Source: Chloroflexota bacterium (GTDB lineage Bacteria; Chloroflexota; Dehalococcoidia; UBA2247; RBG-13-53-26). Taken from it: a DNA stretch of 64,000 nt. A program made the position numbers and the translations under genes. Below are positions 47,889 to 56,819 of the stretch, one piece after another. Every line of letters starts with the position of its first letter. The stretch's first letter is position 1. The notes beneath the pieces are model-generated. The model searched no databases. It saw only the letters and a program-made list of their open reading frames with translations, and had not been told where the DNA came from. Where the stretch lies: positions 1-64,000 of the forward strand of contig PUNJ01000037.1 of the NCBI GenBank assembly GCA_003551705.1. The letters run 5' to 3'.

Positions 47889-48854
47889 ATGAACGAATCG
47901 ATATACTTAGTCCGCAACTATCATAATAGTGATTTTGACGAGTATGTACGTTTGCAGGAGGAAGCCGAGCACCACGACAGAGTAGGCAGGTGTCTGGGCC
48001 GGAGATTCCTGCTCGAACAGCTACATCGCCCCGGTTTCGTTCCCGAAGAACATTTGCTGGTAGCCGCCGGTAGCCAGCGGCTACTAGCCTATATTGATAT
48101 TACTCTGGAAGAGGGCGTATCCAGGGTCGTTTTGGACTGCCTTGTGCACCCGGCCCATCGTAGAATGGGCCTGGGCACCAGACTTTTCAATCATGCCCTC
48201 GATTTTGCCAGGAAACTTGAGATTGGGTGGGCACAGGCAAATGTAGCCGATACCAATCACGGAGCCAGGATGTTCCTGGAGAACCTGGATTTCACTCCCG
48301 TCCGTGTCTATCTGGATATGCTACTGGGACCAGGTAGCGAAGTCTCTGTTCTCGGCGATACAGTAAATATTACGTTGCAGCATTTGCAGCCAGGGCAGGA
48401 AGAAGTCCTGATGCAAGTTCAGAATTGCGCTTTTCAAGAAAGCTGGGGATATAACCCGAATACCGTAATGACCATTTCACGCAGGCTGGAAATGAGTGAC
48501 ACTTCTCCGGAGCATGTGATACTGGCCGTATCAGGCGCGGAGGTGATGGGCTATTGCTGGACCACCGAAGTGACTGAGGAAATCGCCGACAAGAAAGGGC
48601 GGATCTACATGCTAGGGGTGTGCCCGCGTTTCCGGGATAAGGGTCTCGGACGACATCTCCTCTTGGCCGGGCTCAGATATCTCAATAAGAGAGGTGTCAA
48701 GTCCGTTGAATTGACGGTCGATAGCCAGAACACGTCCGCGCGAAGGCTATATGATTCGGCAGGTTTCAAAATCGTCTCGGCAAGTTTGTGGTTTGAGAGG
48801 GATTTGAGAGGAGACGGGGTGCCTACACCGGCAAACCACTCGCCGGGCCGATGA
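47889..48854 (+). CDS. Tandem (double) GNAT acetyltransferase, MshD-like architecture
   Basis: First GNAT VVLDCLVHPAHRRMGLGTRLFNHALDFA; second GRIYMLGVCPRFRDKGLGRHLLLAGLRYLNKRGVKSVELTVDSQNTSARRLYDSAGF. Confidence 0.8.
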   Translation: MNESIYLVRNYHNSDFDEYVRLQEEAEHHDRVGRCLGRRFLLEQLHRPGFVPEEHLLVAAGSQRLLAYIDITLEEGVSRVVLDCLVHPAHRRMGLGTRLFNHALDFARKLEIGWAQANVADTNHGARMFLENLDFTPVRVYLDMLLGPGSEVSVLGDTVNITLQHLQPGQEEVLMQVQNCAFQESWGYNPNTVMTISRRLEMSDTSPEHVILAVSGAEVMGYCWTTEVTEEIADKKGRIYMLGVCPRFRDKGLGRHLLLAGLRYLNKRGVKSVELTVDSQNTSARRLYDSAGFKIVSASLWFERDLRGDGVPTPANHSPGR

Positions 48855-50043
48855 AAAGCATCTGCGTGTATAGCTGTTCCACAGACCTGGCGACGTTAGG
48901 CCATCCAAACCTGGTGACCGAATCTCGAATCGAAGGTTCAAAGCCAGGCGACGACAATATGCGGTCGATGCCATCGGCAATCTCCGCCGGGTCATGGCCC
49001 ACAATGTAGCCGGTCCCTGGGGCGATGATATCCTCCATTCCACCCACTCTGGTGGCCACCACCGGTGTACCGCAGGCCAGGGACTCGAGGGCTACCAGGC
49101 CGAAGCTCTCATATAACGATGGCACGACACAGACGTCAGCGACTGCGTAGTACTGCGGTAAGTCCTCCTGCTTGACTCTGCCGCAGAAGTGTACTCTGTC
49201 CCCGATTCCCAATTGCTCCGAAAGCTTGCCCAATCTTTGCATTTCCGGCTGACTTTGATCATCTCCACCCACAACCAGCAGGCAAATATCCCGGTTGCCC
49301 CGCAACTGGGCGATCGCCTGGAAAAGATGGTCTATACCTTTAAGCCGTTCGATACGGCCCACGTAAAGGGCCACGCGGCGCCCGTTCAGCTCCAATTGTG
49401 TTTTGGCAGCCTGCTTGTTTGCCGGCATGAAAAGGTCCAGATTAACCCCGCAGGGAATGACACTGATGCGTCCGGGTGATGCTTCGTAGTAATCTTCCAG
49501 TTGCTGCTTCTCCCGTGCCGTTGCAGCTATTATGCGGTTGCATTCCTTCGCTAAACCCCGCTCTGTCTCTGTACGCAGTTCCGGCTCATCGTCGCATGCA
49601 GCCACGGCGTTCTTGACGGCGCCCAGGGTGTGGAACATCGTTACGTGTGGCACCCGCCACCAGGGCCTAATAAGGTGTGCTGCCCAACCCGAGAGCCAGT
49701 AGTGGCTGTGGACAAGATCATACTCGAGGTCATTCGCCTTGCGAAATGATTCCAGTGCACATGTGAAATCGGCCAGGTACGAATAGACCACCAGCTTGTG
49801 TATGGCGCCCACCTCTCCTGCTCTCAGGTGGATGAGACGGGCTCCTTCGCCAATATGGACCACTTCCGGGTCGCGGGCGTCATGTGCGCGTGTATAAACG
49901 TCTATCGTGTGCCCAAGGCGGCCCAACTGGGCTGCAAGCTCCCTGATATACACGTTCATTCCACCGGTATCACGGCTGCCCAGATCCCCCATGGGGCAGC
50001 TATGAGCGCTTATCATGGCTATTCGCAATTGCATGTCGGGCAT
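48823..50043 (-). CDS. GT4 glycosyltransferase, MshA/sucrose-phosphate-synthase-like
   Basis: GSRDTGGMNVYIRELAAQL, YDLVHSHYWLSGWAAHLI, HTLGAVKNAVA, YVGRIERLKGIDHLFQA, PSLYESFGLVALESLACGTPVVATRVGG. Confidence 0.88.
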   Translation of the reverse strand: MPDMQLRIAMISAHSCPMGDLGSRDTGGMNVYIRELAAQLGRLGHTIDVYTRAHDARDPEVVHIGEGARLIHLRAGEVGAIHKLVVYSYLADFTCALESFRKANDLEYDLVHSHYWLSGWAAHLIRPWWRVPHVTMFHTLGAVKNAVAACDDEPELRTETERGLAKECNRIIAATAREKQQLEDYYEASPGRISVIPCGVNLDLFMPANKQAAKTQLELNGRRVALYVGRIERLKGIDHLFQAIAQLRGNRDICLLVVGGDDQSQPEMQRLGKLSEQLGIGDRVHFCGRVKQEDLPQYYAVADVCVVPSLYESFGLVALESLACGTPVVATRVGGMEDIIAPGTGYIVGHDPAEIADGIDRILSSPGFEPSIRDSVTRFGWPNVARSVEQLYTQMLFIGPASGLPV

Positions 50044-50046
50044 GAT

Positions 50047-51141
50047 TCAGATGCCTCTCAGGCCTATGTGGCAACTGAAGATTGGAATCTCCATGGCGCC
50101 AAGCCTATATTTGTATATCTCGTCCCCCTTAAGGAAATCGAACGCCTTCTTGCCGCCCAGAATACTCTCCCTGATGCACAGTATCTTCGAAATCAGACCA
50201 ACGCTGAGAGCGCTGTAACCAGGATCATACCCGCTGTTATACAAGTAGGTGGTATCCCCGTATTCGAAAAACATCACCGCGGCTACCGGCACTTCGTCTA
50301 GATTGAGCAGGCCAAAACGCACCAGGCCCATCTCGGACATGTTACATGTGAGACTCCGGAAGAAGGACTCCATTTGGGCTGTCATGAAGGCGTACTTTTG
50401 TGGGCGGCTCCGGCGGTGCAATTCCAGAAACAGATCAAGGGCTTCTGCCAGGTCGTCGCTTTTGGACGCTACGCGATAGTCAAGGCTGCCTGCCTCCTTA
50501 ATGCGCCGCAACTTCCTTCTTACCTCACGACACTGTTTTGGTTCAAGACCGTCCAGGTATTCTTCCCACGAGGACGGCAAATCAAGGGGGAGAGATACGT
50601 CATCGATCCGGCAAGAACCGGTCACACCGGGTGTCTTGCATATACCGGCAAAGTTTTGCATCAGGGTTGAGTCCGGCCGGAGGCTTTCCATACGCAAGCT
50701 GTTCACTTCTGTGGACATGAGATACTGGACCAGGATCTCGAAGAAGATACCTTCTTTGCCGGGCTCAATGACGAAATCCAGATAATCACAGACATCCGCG
50801 TCGCCCAGAAAAAGGGCATGAGCCCCTGACATTCGTAGAGGGGCGATGCCGATAATGTCTTCGTCTTCTCTGATGGCCAGGAGACGGATCTCGGCAGGTT
50901 TCGTGAAATGTCTGCACCAGGCGTCAATCCAGCCGGGAAGAATGAACACGTGTGCCCAGTTAAGGTCCTGCCGGGCTCCATATATGGTGTGAAGACCAGA
51001 CAGGCTTTCCGCTGTGACGGAGTAGCTGGTACCGCAAAGTGTAGTCCGGTACAGGGTGCCGGTCTGTAGGGGGTACAGGGGACTAACCAATAATGATTTC
51101 CTCCAAGGAGCGTTTAGGCACATGATGTACGTCCGATTCAT
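50047..51141 (-). CDS. FemAB/CelD-like GNAT-fold acyltransferase
   Basis: WIDAWCRHFTKPAEIRLLAIREDEDIIGIAPL, GLEPKQCREVRRKLRRIKEAG, YLYNSGYDPGYSALSVGLISKILCIRESILGGKKAFDFLKGDEIYKYRLGA. Confidence 0.8.
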   Translation of the reverse strand: MNRTYIMCLNAPWRKSLLVSPLYPLQTGTLYRTTLCGTSYSVTAESLSGLHTIYGARQDLNWAHVFILPGWIDAWCRHFTKPAEIRLLAIREDEDIIGIAPLRMSGAHALFLGDADVCDYLDFVIEPGKEGIFFEILVQYLMSTEVNSLRMESLRPDSTLMQNFAGICKTPGVTGSCRIDDVSLPLDLPSSWEEYLDGLEPKQCREVRRKLRRIKEAGSLDYRVASKSDDLAEALDLFLELHRRSRPQKYAFMTAQMESFFRSLTCNMSEMGLVRFGLLNLDEVPVAAVMFFEYGDTTYLYNSGYDPGYSALSVGLISKILCIRESILGGKKAFDFLKGDEIYKYRLGAMEIPIFSCHIGLRGI

Positions 51142-51673
51142 CTCGCCAATATTTCACATCATGCGACGGCTCGACCGCATCGATAACCACGGTTTCCTTG
51201 GGCTTACCTAACGCCAAGACCAGGAGTATTTCGAAACGGTCTGGGATCTGCAGAGCGCGACGGAGGCCTTCCCTGTCTATGGATGCCATAACGCAGCCTC
51301 CAAGGCCGGCTTCCACCGCGCCAAGGAGAATGCTCTGGCAGGCAATACCGTGATCACAAGCGAAGCTGGGAGATATTTCTTTGTCACCAAGGATGATGAT
51401 ATAAGCCGATGGCCTTTCTCCCGCCTCGGGTCCCGCCCAGTCTTCCAGGTAAGCTGCCCAAGATAGATGAGAAAAAATGGAATTATTCTTTTCGGGCTCG
51501 CAACTGAGGATATATTTCAAAGGCTGTCTATTGCCTGCGGAGGCCGATAATCTGGCAAGGTCCACCATGTCTCGGAGGACTTCTATCTCCACAGGACTCT
51601 CCTGGTGGAACCGTCTGTAACTACGGTTGCGTACCACCAAGTGCCTGACGATACTCCCTCTTTCACTATACAT
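51083..51673 (-). CDS. Nitroreductase family protein
   Basis: VVRNRSYRRFHQESPVEIEVLRDMVDLARLSASAGNRQPLKYILS, ILLGAVEAGLGGCVMASIDREGLRRALQIPDRFEILLVLALGKP. Confidence 0.92.
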   Translation of the reverse strand: MYSERGSIVRHLVVRNRSYRRFHQESPVEIEVLRDMVDLARLSASAGNRQPLKYILSCEPEKNNSIFSHLSWAAYLEDWAGPEAGERPSAYIIILGDKEISPSFACDHGIACQSILLGAVEAGLGGCVMASIDREGLRRALQIPDRFEILLVLALGKPKETVVIDAVEPSHDVKYWRDESDVHHVPKRSLEEIIIG

Positions 51674-51952
51674 TCACCTGCTCCTTCTTTTGTTTGAGCT
51701 TGGCACCATCTCATAATTGCCGCTTCTACAATATTAACTGTTACTTGGCGTCTTGTGTCACAAATTGGAATAACCGGTTTGAGAGACGCTAACCTTGCCA
51801 GCCACAATCATGACACGCCTATGTTCAGCGTATACCGGCGAAGCAACCAGCGATCGTTCCAATTGGCCATGTTGTTGCTCTGCGCTATTCTACCAGTTAT
51901 GATTAGCTCTTGCATAACCGCGATATGTGGAAGGTAGGAACGCCGTGTCAAC

Positions 51953-51982
51953 TTGACATCTGCATGACCGCATCCGTACTAT
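51953..51982 (+). promoter_or_regulatory. Sigma-70 type promoter upstream of the OYE/FAD pair
   Basis: TTGACA (51953-51958), 18-bp spacer, TACTAT (51977-51982). Confidence 0.55.
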
Positions 51983-52057
51983 TCCTCTAGCGTCTTCCGG
52001 GGGTGAGGCGGTGTCGGTACAGCATAGCGGTCCGGGCAAGAAGGAGGTTCGTGTCCC

Positions 52058-54118
52058 ATGCCATCAGCCAAGAAGTTACTCAGTCCTGTGAGAATAGGCA
52101 ACATGGAGCTACGGAATCGTACTGTAATGTCTCCCATGACAACGCAGTATGCCAATCAGGACGAGAGCGTATCGGATAAGCTCAGGGAATACTACGTAGC
52201 TCGTTCCAGGGGTGGGGTCGGACTCATTACAGTTGAGGTCTGCACTGTAGACAAACCTCACCGTTATCAACCGCTATCTGTCGGCCTATGGGATGATAGC
52301 TTCATCAGTGGCCATAAGGAATTGACCAAGGCCATACATGCTCATGGTGCTAAAGCAGTGCCACAGATATCCCATCCTGGGCCGGAATCGCTGGCTCCAT
52401 TCTACTATAAGGTTCCCAGCGTAGGCCCTTCAGAGGTCAAGTCCTGCATGACGCAGCAAGTCTGCCGGGAATTGAGCCTGGAGGAAATTCAGACGGTCAT
52501 CGAGCAATACGGAGAGGCTGCCCGGAGGGCCAGGGAGGCCGGATATGACGGCATGGAATTACATGCAGCACACAGCTACATGCTGGCCGGGTCTTTTCTT
52601 TCGCCCCTTCGAAACAAGCGTACCGATGCTTACAATGGTTCTACCTTGGAAGGCCGTCTGAAGTTTGTATTGGAAGTTGTCCGGAGGATGAAGGCCAAGG
52701 CGGGTGAAGATTTTCCTCTTATCATTCGTATCTCCGGTGATGAAAGGGAGCCGGGTGGTCGCGACGTTGTTGATTCGCAGAAGATGGCCCCGATATTGGT
52801 TGAGGCGGGCGTTGACGCTTTTCATGTCTCGGGTGGTGTTATCGACCGGTACACCTCGGAAATCATCGCCGGTTCAAGCCATCCCAACGGGCTCAATGTT
52901 CCCGCTGCGGCTGCTATCAAGAAGGTCGTAAACGTACCGGTAATGGTGGTCGGCCGTATACATGACCCTTTGTACGCTGAAGAGATACTTCAGAAGGAAG
53001 AAGCTGATCTGATAGTGATGGGAAGACCAATGCTGGCTGATCCCGACCTTCCCCGTAAGGTGGCTGAGGGAAGCTTCGAGGATATACGCCAGTGCATTTC
53101 CTGTCAAAACTGCTTTGATTCATTGAATGATTTTGAGATGATGAGCTGTGCCGTCAACGCCATTACCGGACGCGAAGATGAATATAAGATGGACAAGACG
53201 GCCAAGCCCAAAAAAGTCATGGTAGTAGGCGCAGGTCCAGCGGGTATGGAAGCTGCCAGAGTGGCCGCCCTGCGCGGTCATCATGTATGGCTATATGACA
53301 GACAGCCCCTTTTGGGTGGTTCCCTCATGTTTGCCACAACGGTGCATCCTGACAATGACCCCTTCCTGGCTTACATAACTACCGCAGTCAGAAAGTTGCC
53401 CATTACCCGCAGGCTGGGTACGGCGGTCACTCCTGCCATCGTCGAGGAGGCAAAACCTGACGCTGTCATAGTGGCGGTCGGTCCTGAATTGACCACTCCC
53501 CGCATACCAGGGGACCAGCAACGGAATGTGTTCAGTGCTGCCGATTTCAAGCAGATGCTGGGCGGACGCTTGCAAGGTCCTGCGGCGGCAAAGCTGCCTA
53601 TCTGGCAGAGACTGGGGTTGAGGCTGGGTATGCCGATTATTCGGCGTTTTCTGACCCCTGCACGTATCCGCCGTTTGACGCGGTACTGGATGCCGCTAGG
53701 AAAGAATGTAACCGTCATTGGCGGCGACTTGGCGGCCAGTGAGTTGGCTCTATTCGTTGGCGAAAGAGGCCGCAAGGTTACGCTGCTTACTCATGAAGCA
53801 AAACTTGCTCCCGAGATAGGTTCCAAGCGCCGTAGTGAAATGTTGAAACATCTTGATCAGGCAGGAGTGATTGTACACAAGGAGGCGAAGTGTGAGGGAA
53901 TAACCCCTGAAGGTGTCACGTTAGTGAACAAAGAGGGTGCAAGAGAGACAGTCAGGTCCGATACGGTGGTAATTGCGGGCGAAGTCTCCCCGAATCTGGA
54001 CCTGTACCATGCAATCGAGGAGAAAGTGCCCGAGGTGTACCTGGCTGGCGATTGTCGCGAACTAGGATTGATACGCAAAGCAACGGCCAATGCCATGGAA
54101 GTTGCTCACAAAATCTAA
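52058..54118 (+). CDS. NADH:flavin oxidoreductase / 2,4-dienoyl-CoA reductase-like (OYE + FeS + FAD/NAD domains)
   Basis: PVRIGNMELRNRTVMSPMTTQYAN, DGMELHAAHSYMLAGSFLSPLRNKRTDAYNGSTLEGRLKF, CISCQNCFDSLNDFEMMSC, VMVVGAGPAGMEAARVAALRGHHVWLYDR. Confidence 0.93.
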   Translation: MPSAKKLLSPVRIGNMELRNRTVMSPMTTQYANQDESVSDKLREYYVARSRGGVGLITVEVCTVDKPHRYQPLSVGLWDDSFISGHKELTKAIHAHGAKAVPQISHPGPESLAPFYYKVPSVGPSEVKSCMTQQVCRELSLEEIQTVIEQYGEAARRAREAGYDGMELHAAHSYMLAGSFLSPLRNKRTDAYNGSTLEGRLKFVLEVVRRMKAKAGEDFPLIIRISGDEREPGGRDVVDSQKMAPILVEAGVDAFHVSGGVIDRYTSEIIAGSSHPNGLNVPAAAAIKKVVNVPVMVVGRIHDPLYAEEILQKEEADLIVMGRPMLADPDLPRKVAEGSFEDIRQCISCQNCFDSLNDFEMMSCAVNAITGREDEYKMDKTAKPKKVMVVGAGPAGMEAARVAALRGHHVWLYDRQPLLGGSLMFATTVHPDNDPFLAYITTAVRKLPITRRLGTAVTPAIVEEAKPDAVIVAVGPELTTPRIPGDQQRNVFSAADFKQMLGGRLQGPAAAKLPIWQRLGLRLGMPIIRRFLTPARIRRLTRYWMPLGKNVTVIGGDLAASELALFVGERGRKVTLLTHEAKLAPEIGSKRRSEMLKHLDQAGVIVHKEAKCEGITPEGVTLVNKEGARETVRSDTVVIAGEVSPNLDLYHAIEEKVPEVYLAGDCRELGLIRKATANAMEVAHKI

Positions 54119-54223
54119 GTTTAGATGTGCCAGATTCCTAAACTACCTGGTGCCATTCGGGCTTGTCCTGGCAGGACCTTCCGACGAGCTTGGGGTGGAA
54201 CGGGGGGATTACCAAGGAGGTTT

Positions 54224-56227
54224 ATGAAATCATTGGAGAAGCTTTTCAGCCCCATCAGAATCGGCTCCATGGAAATGCGTAACCGGATTGCCATGGCGCC
54301 GATGGCTACGAATTACACGAACGAAGATGGCTCAATCTCAGACCAGATAAGAGATTATCTTGTCGCTCGTGCCAAGGGTGGTGCGGGACTTATCATACTT
54401 GAGGTCACCACAATAGATGGTACCTTCCCCTACGTGCCAAATACCATTGGGCTCTGGGACGACAAGCTGATTCCCAGCATGAAGGGGCTTGCTGATGCAA
54501 TACATGCCCAAGGGGCTAGAGTGGTCCCCCAGGTATCACACCCGGGACCTGAATCCGTTTGCTTCCTCTATGGCGTACAGGCAGTAGGACCTTCGATTAT
54601 CATGTGTCCCAGCCACAAGCAGTCTTGCCGTGAACTTGATATCGGCGAGATCAAGGGCATCGTGGACCAGTTTGCCGAGGCCGCCCGAAGGGCCAAGGAG
54701 GCCGGTTGTGATGGGATCGAGCTTCATGCAGCGCACAGCTATATGCTGCTAGGCTCATTCTTATCGTCACTTAGGAACAGGAGAGGTGACGCTTATGGCG
54801 GCTCAATTGAGAACAGGCTCCGGCTGCCCATAGAGGTTTTAGAGGCCATTCGTGCCAAAGTCGGTCCTGAATTTCCCATTATCATGCGACTTTCCGGTGA
54901 CGAATTGACGCCCGGGGGTCGCGACATTGACGAAACGCTCTACATTGCTCCCATCCTGGCCGGGGCAGGCGTCAGCGCGTTTCACATCTCCAGTGGTACC
55001 TTTCCCTTCATGTCATGGCGTATTCTGCCGCCGACGGGGACACCCAGGGGCCTCAATGTGCGCTACGCGGCTGCAATCAAGGAGGTTGTGGATGTACCGG
55101 TACTTGCCGTGGGCAGGATAAACGATCCCAGATATGCGGAGCACGTACTGCAGCGTAATCACGCCGATGTCATTGTCATGGGAAGAGCACTATTGGCCGA
55201 TCCCGAGTTGCCCAACAAGGCGGCTGAGGGCAGGTTCGATGATATAACCCCCTGCATTGGTTGCGGCCTCGGCTGCATAGCTGGCAGGGAGGGCGGCAGG
55301 CCCATGACTTGCGTGATGAACCCGAGCGTAGGCCGCGAAGCAGAAATGGTCCTCAAACCGGCGGCCAAGGCCAAGAAGGTCATGGTAGCCGGCGGCGGGC
55401 CGGCCGGATTGGAGGCTGCCAGGGTGGCCTGCCAGCGTGGCCATCAGGTAACCCTGTTTGAAAAGAGCGGTAAACTGGGAGGTCAGTTGAACCTTGCTGC
55501 GGTCCCGCCCATGAAACAGGAGATTACCAAGGCTACGTGCTTTCTCTCCATGCAGGCCGAGAGAAATGGAGTCGAGCTCAGGCTAAATACGGCGGTCACA
55601 CCGGAGCTTGTAAGAGAGATAAAACCCGATGCACTGATTATAGCCACGGGCGGTGAGGCCCTGGTTCCCAATATCCCTGGCATTAGTGGGTCCAAGGTGG
55701 TATCGGCGCACGATATCCTGTCAGGGAATGTGGTCGTGGATTCCTGCAAAGTGCTGGTACTGGGTGGCGGCATGGTTGGGCTGGAAGTCGCCGAGTTCCT
55801 GGCTGATCGAGGCGATAATCCCACGGTGGGCTGTACTGACGTAACCGTCCTGGAAATGCTGGACAACGTGGGCATGGACATGGTACCGGAGGGACGGTTC
55901 CTGCTCATGCAAAGGCTGCGAGAGAACGGTGTCAAGATACACACTTCCACGAAGGTCAAAGAGGTGCTGGAAGACGGTGTGCGTACAGTGAATACCATCA
56001 AGGAACTGCAGCCCGACTGGACCATAATTTATAAGGAAGGGGACCAAGTGGGCGAGATCCGGGGTATGGACTCCATAGTTGTCGCCCTGGGGGCGAGTTC
56101 GGTTGAGGAATTGAGCAGCAAGCTGGATGGCAGTGTGGCTGAGGTTTACGTAATTGGTGATGCCAAACAGCCGAGAAAGGCATTGGAGGCAGTGGCTGAA
56201 GGCGCTGAAGCGGGCAGGCATATCTAG
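54224..56227 (+). CDS. NADH:flavin oxidoreductase / 2,4-dienoyl-CoA reductase-like, second paralog
   Basis: PIRIGSMEMRNRIAMAPMATNYTNEDGSISDQIRDY, CIGCGLGCIAGREGGRPMTCVMNPSVGRE, VMVAGGGPAGLEAARVACQRGHQVTLFEKSGKLGGQLNLA. Confidence 0.94.
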   Translation: MKSLEKLFSPIRIGSMEMRNRIAMAPMATNYTNEDGSISDQIRDYLVARAKGGAGLIILEVTTIDGTFPYVPNTIGLWDDKLIPSMKGLADAIHAQGARVVPQVSHPGPESVCFLYGVQAVGPSIIMCPSHKQSCRELDIGEIKGIVDQFAEAARRAKEAGCDGIELHAAHSYMLLGSFLSSLRNRRGDAYGGSIENRLRLPIEVLEAIRAKVGPEFPIIMRLSGDELTPGGRDIDETLYIAPILAGAGVSAFHISSGTFPFMSWRILPPTGTPRGLNVRYAAAIKEVVDVPVLAVGRINDPRYAEHVLQRNHADVIVMGRALLADPELPNKAAEGRFDDITPCIGCGLGCIAGREGGRPMTCVMNPSVGREAEMVLKPAAKAKKVMVAGGGPAGLEAARVACQRGHQVTLFEKSGKLGGQLNLAAVPPMKQEITKATCFLSMQAERNGVELRLNTAVTPELVREIKPDALIIATGGEALVPNIPGISGSKVVSAHDILSGNVVVDSCKVLVLGGGMVGLEVAEFLADRGDNPTVGCTDVTVLEMLDNVGMDMVPEGRFLLMQRLRENGVKIHTSTKVKEVLEDGVRTVNTIKELQPDWTIIYKEGDQVGEIRGMDSIVVALGASSVEELSSKLDGSVAEVYVIGDAKQPRKALEAVAEGAEAGRHI

Positions 56228-56281
56228 CTTGGTAATTGACAGTAATTCAGGTAAGAGGGCGTCTGACGGCGCCTCCTTGCT

Positions 56282-56761
56282 TTATATGGCCTTCGATGAA
56301 ACCCTATTCTGACCGGACCAGATTAGCTCGATCATGATACCGCCCACCTTGTCCGTGTCCATGTAAGCGAAGGCGAATCCATCCTGGTTCCGGTATAAGA
56401 CCGGCTGAAAACCTGCCCCGGCCATGCCTGCCAAGGCAGCCTCGAAGTCGTCAACCTGTATGCCCAGGTGATGAATCCCCTCTCCTTTGGCATCCAGGAA
56501 CTCTGCATAGAGGTTGTTATCTCCCTCAAGAGGCTGGATCATTTCTATCTGCATTGCACCCGATTGCGCAAACCCAACCTTGATCTTCATATTGCCAGGT
56601 TTTCCCCGCAGGATGACACCATCCAGGTTCACGTCCAACATGGTAAAAGGTCCAATGCCAAAAGTGGAAGTGTAGTAGTCAGCCGTCTTCTGCAAGTCCC
56701 TGACAACAATGCCTATCTGGCTCACGGGCGGCAAGTCCGTCTTCTCCAAGCCCGCCATCAT
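56282..56761 (-). CDS. VOC (glyoxalase/methylmalonyl-CoA epimerase-like) protein
   Basis: SQIGIVVRDLQKTADYYTSTFGIGPF, GIHHLGIQVDDFEAALAGMAGAGF, GGIMIELI. Confidence 0.88.
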   Translation of the reverse strand: MMAGLEKTDLPPVSQIGIVVRDLQKTADYYTSTFGIGPFTMLDVNLDGVILRGKPGNMKIKVGFAQSGAMQIEMIQPLEGDNNLYAEFLDAKGEGIHHLGIQVDDFEAALAGMAGAGFQPVLYRNQDGFAFAYMDTDKVGGIMIELIWSGQNRVSSKAI

Positions 56762-56819
56762 GTCTCCTCCTTGTGCCGATTAGCGGTGGTCCACAGTTCA
56801 TTCGCCGCTTCTGCGGGAA

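Noticed and set aside
52058-56227. CxxCxxC spacing in the first OYE as evidence of a new cluster type
   Set aside because: The same spacing occurs in the OYE at 7658-8869 and, to my recollection, in other family members, so it is a variant and not new by itself.
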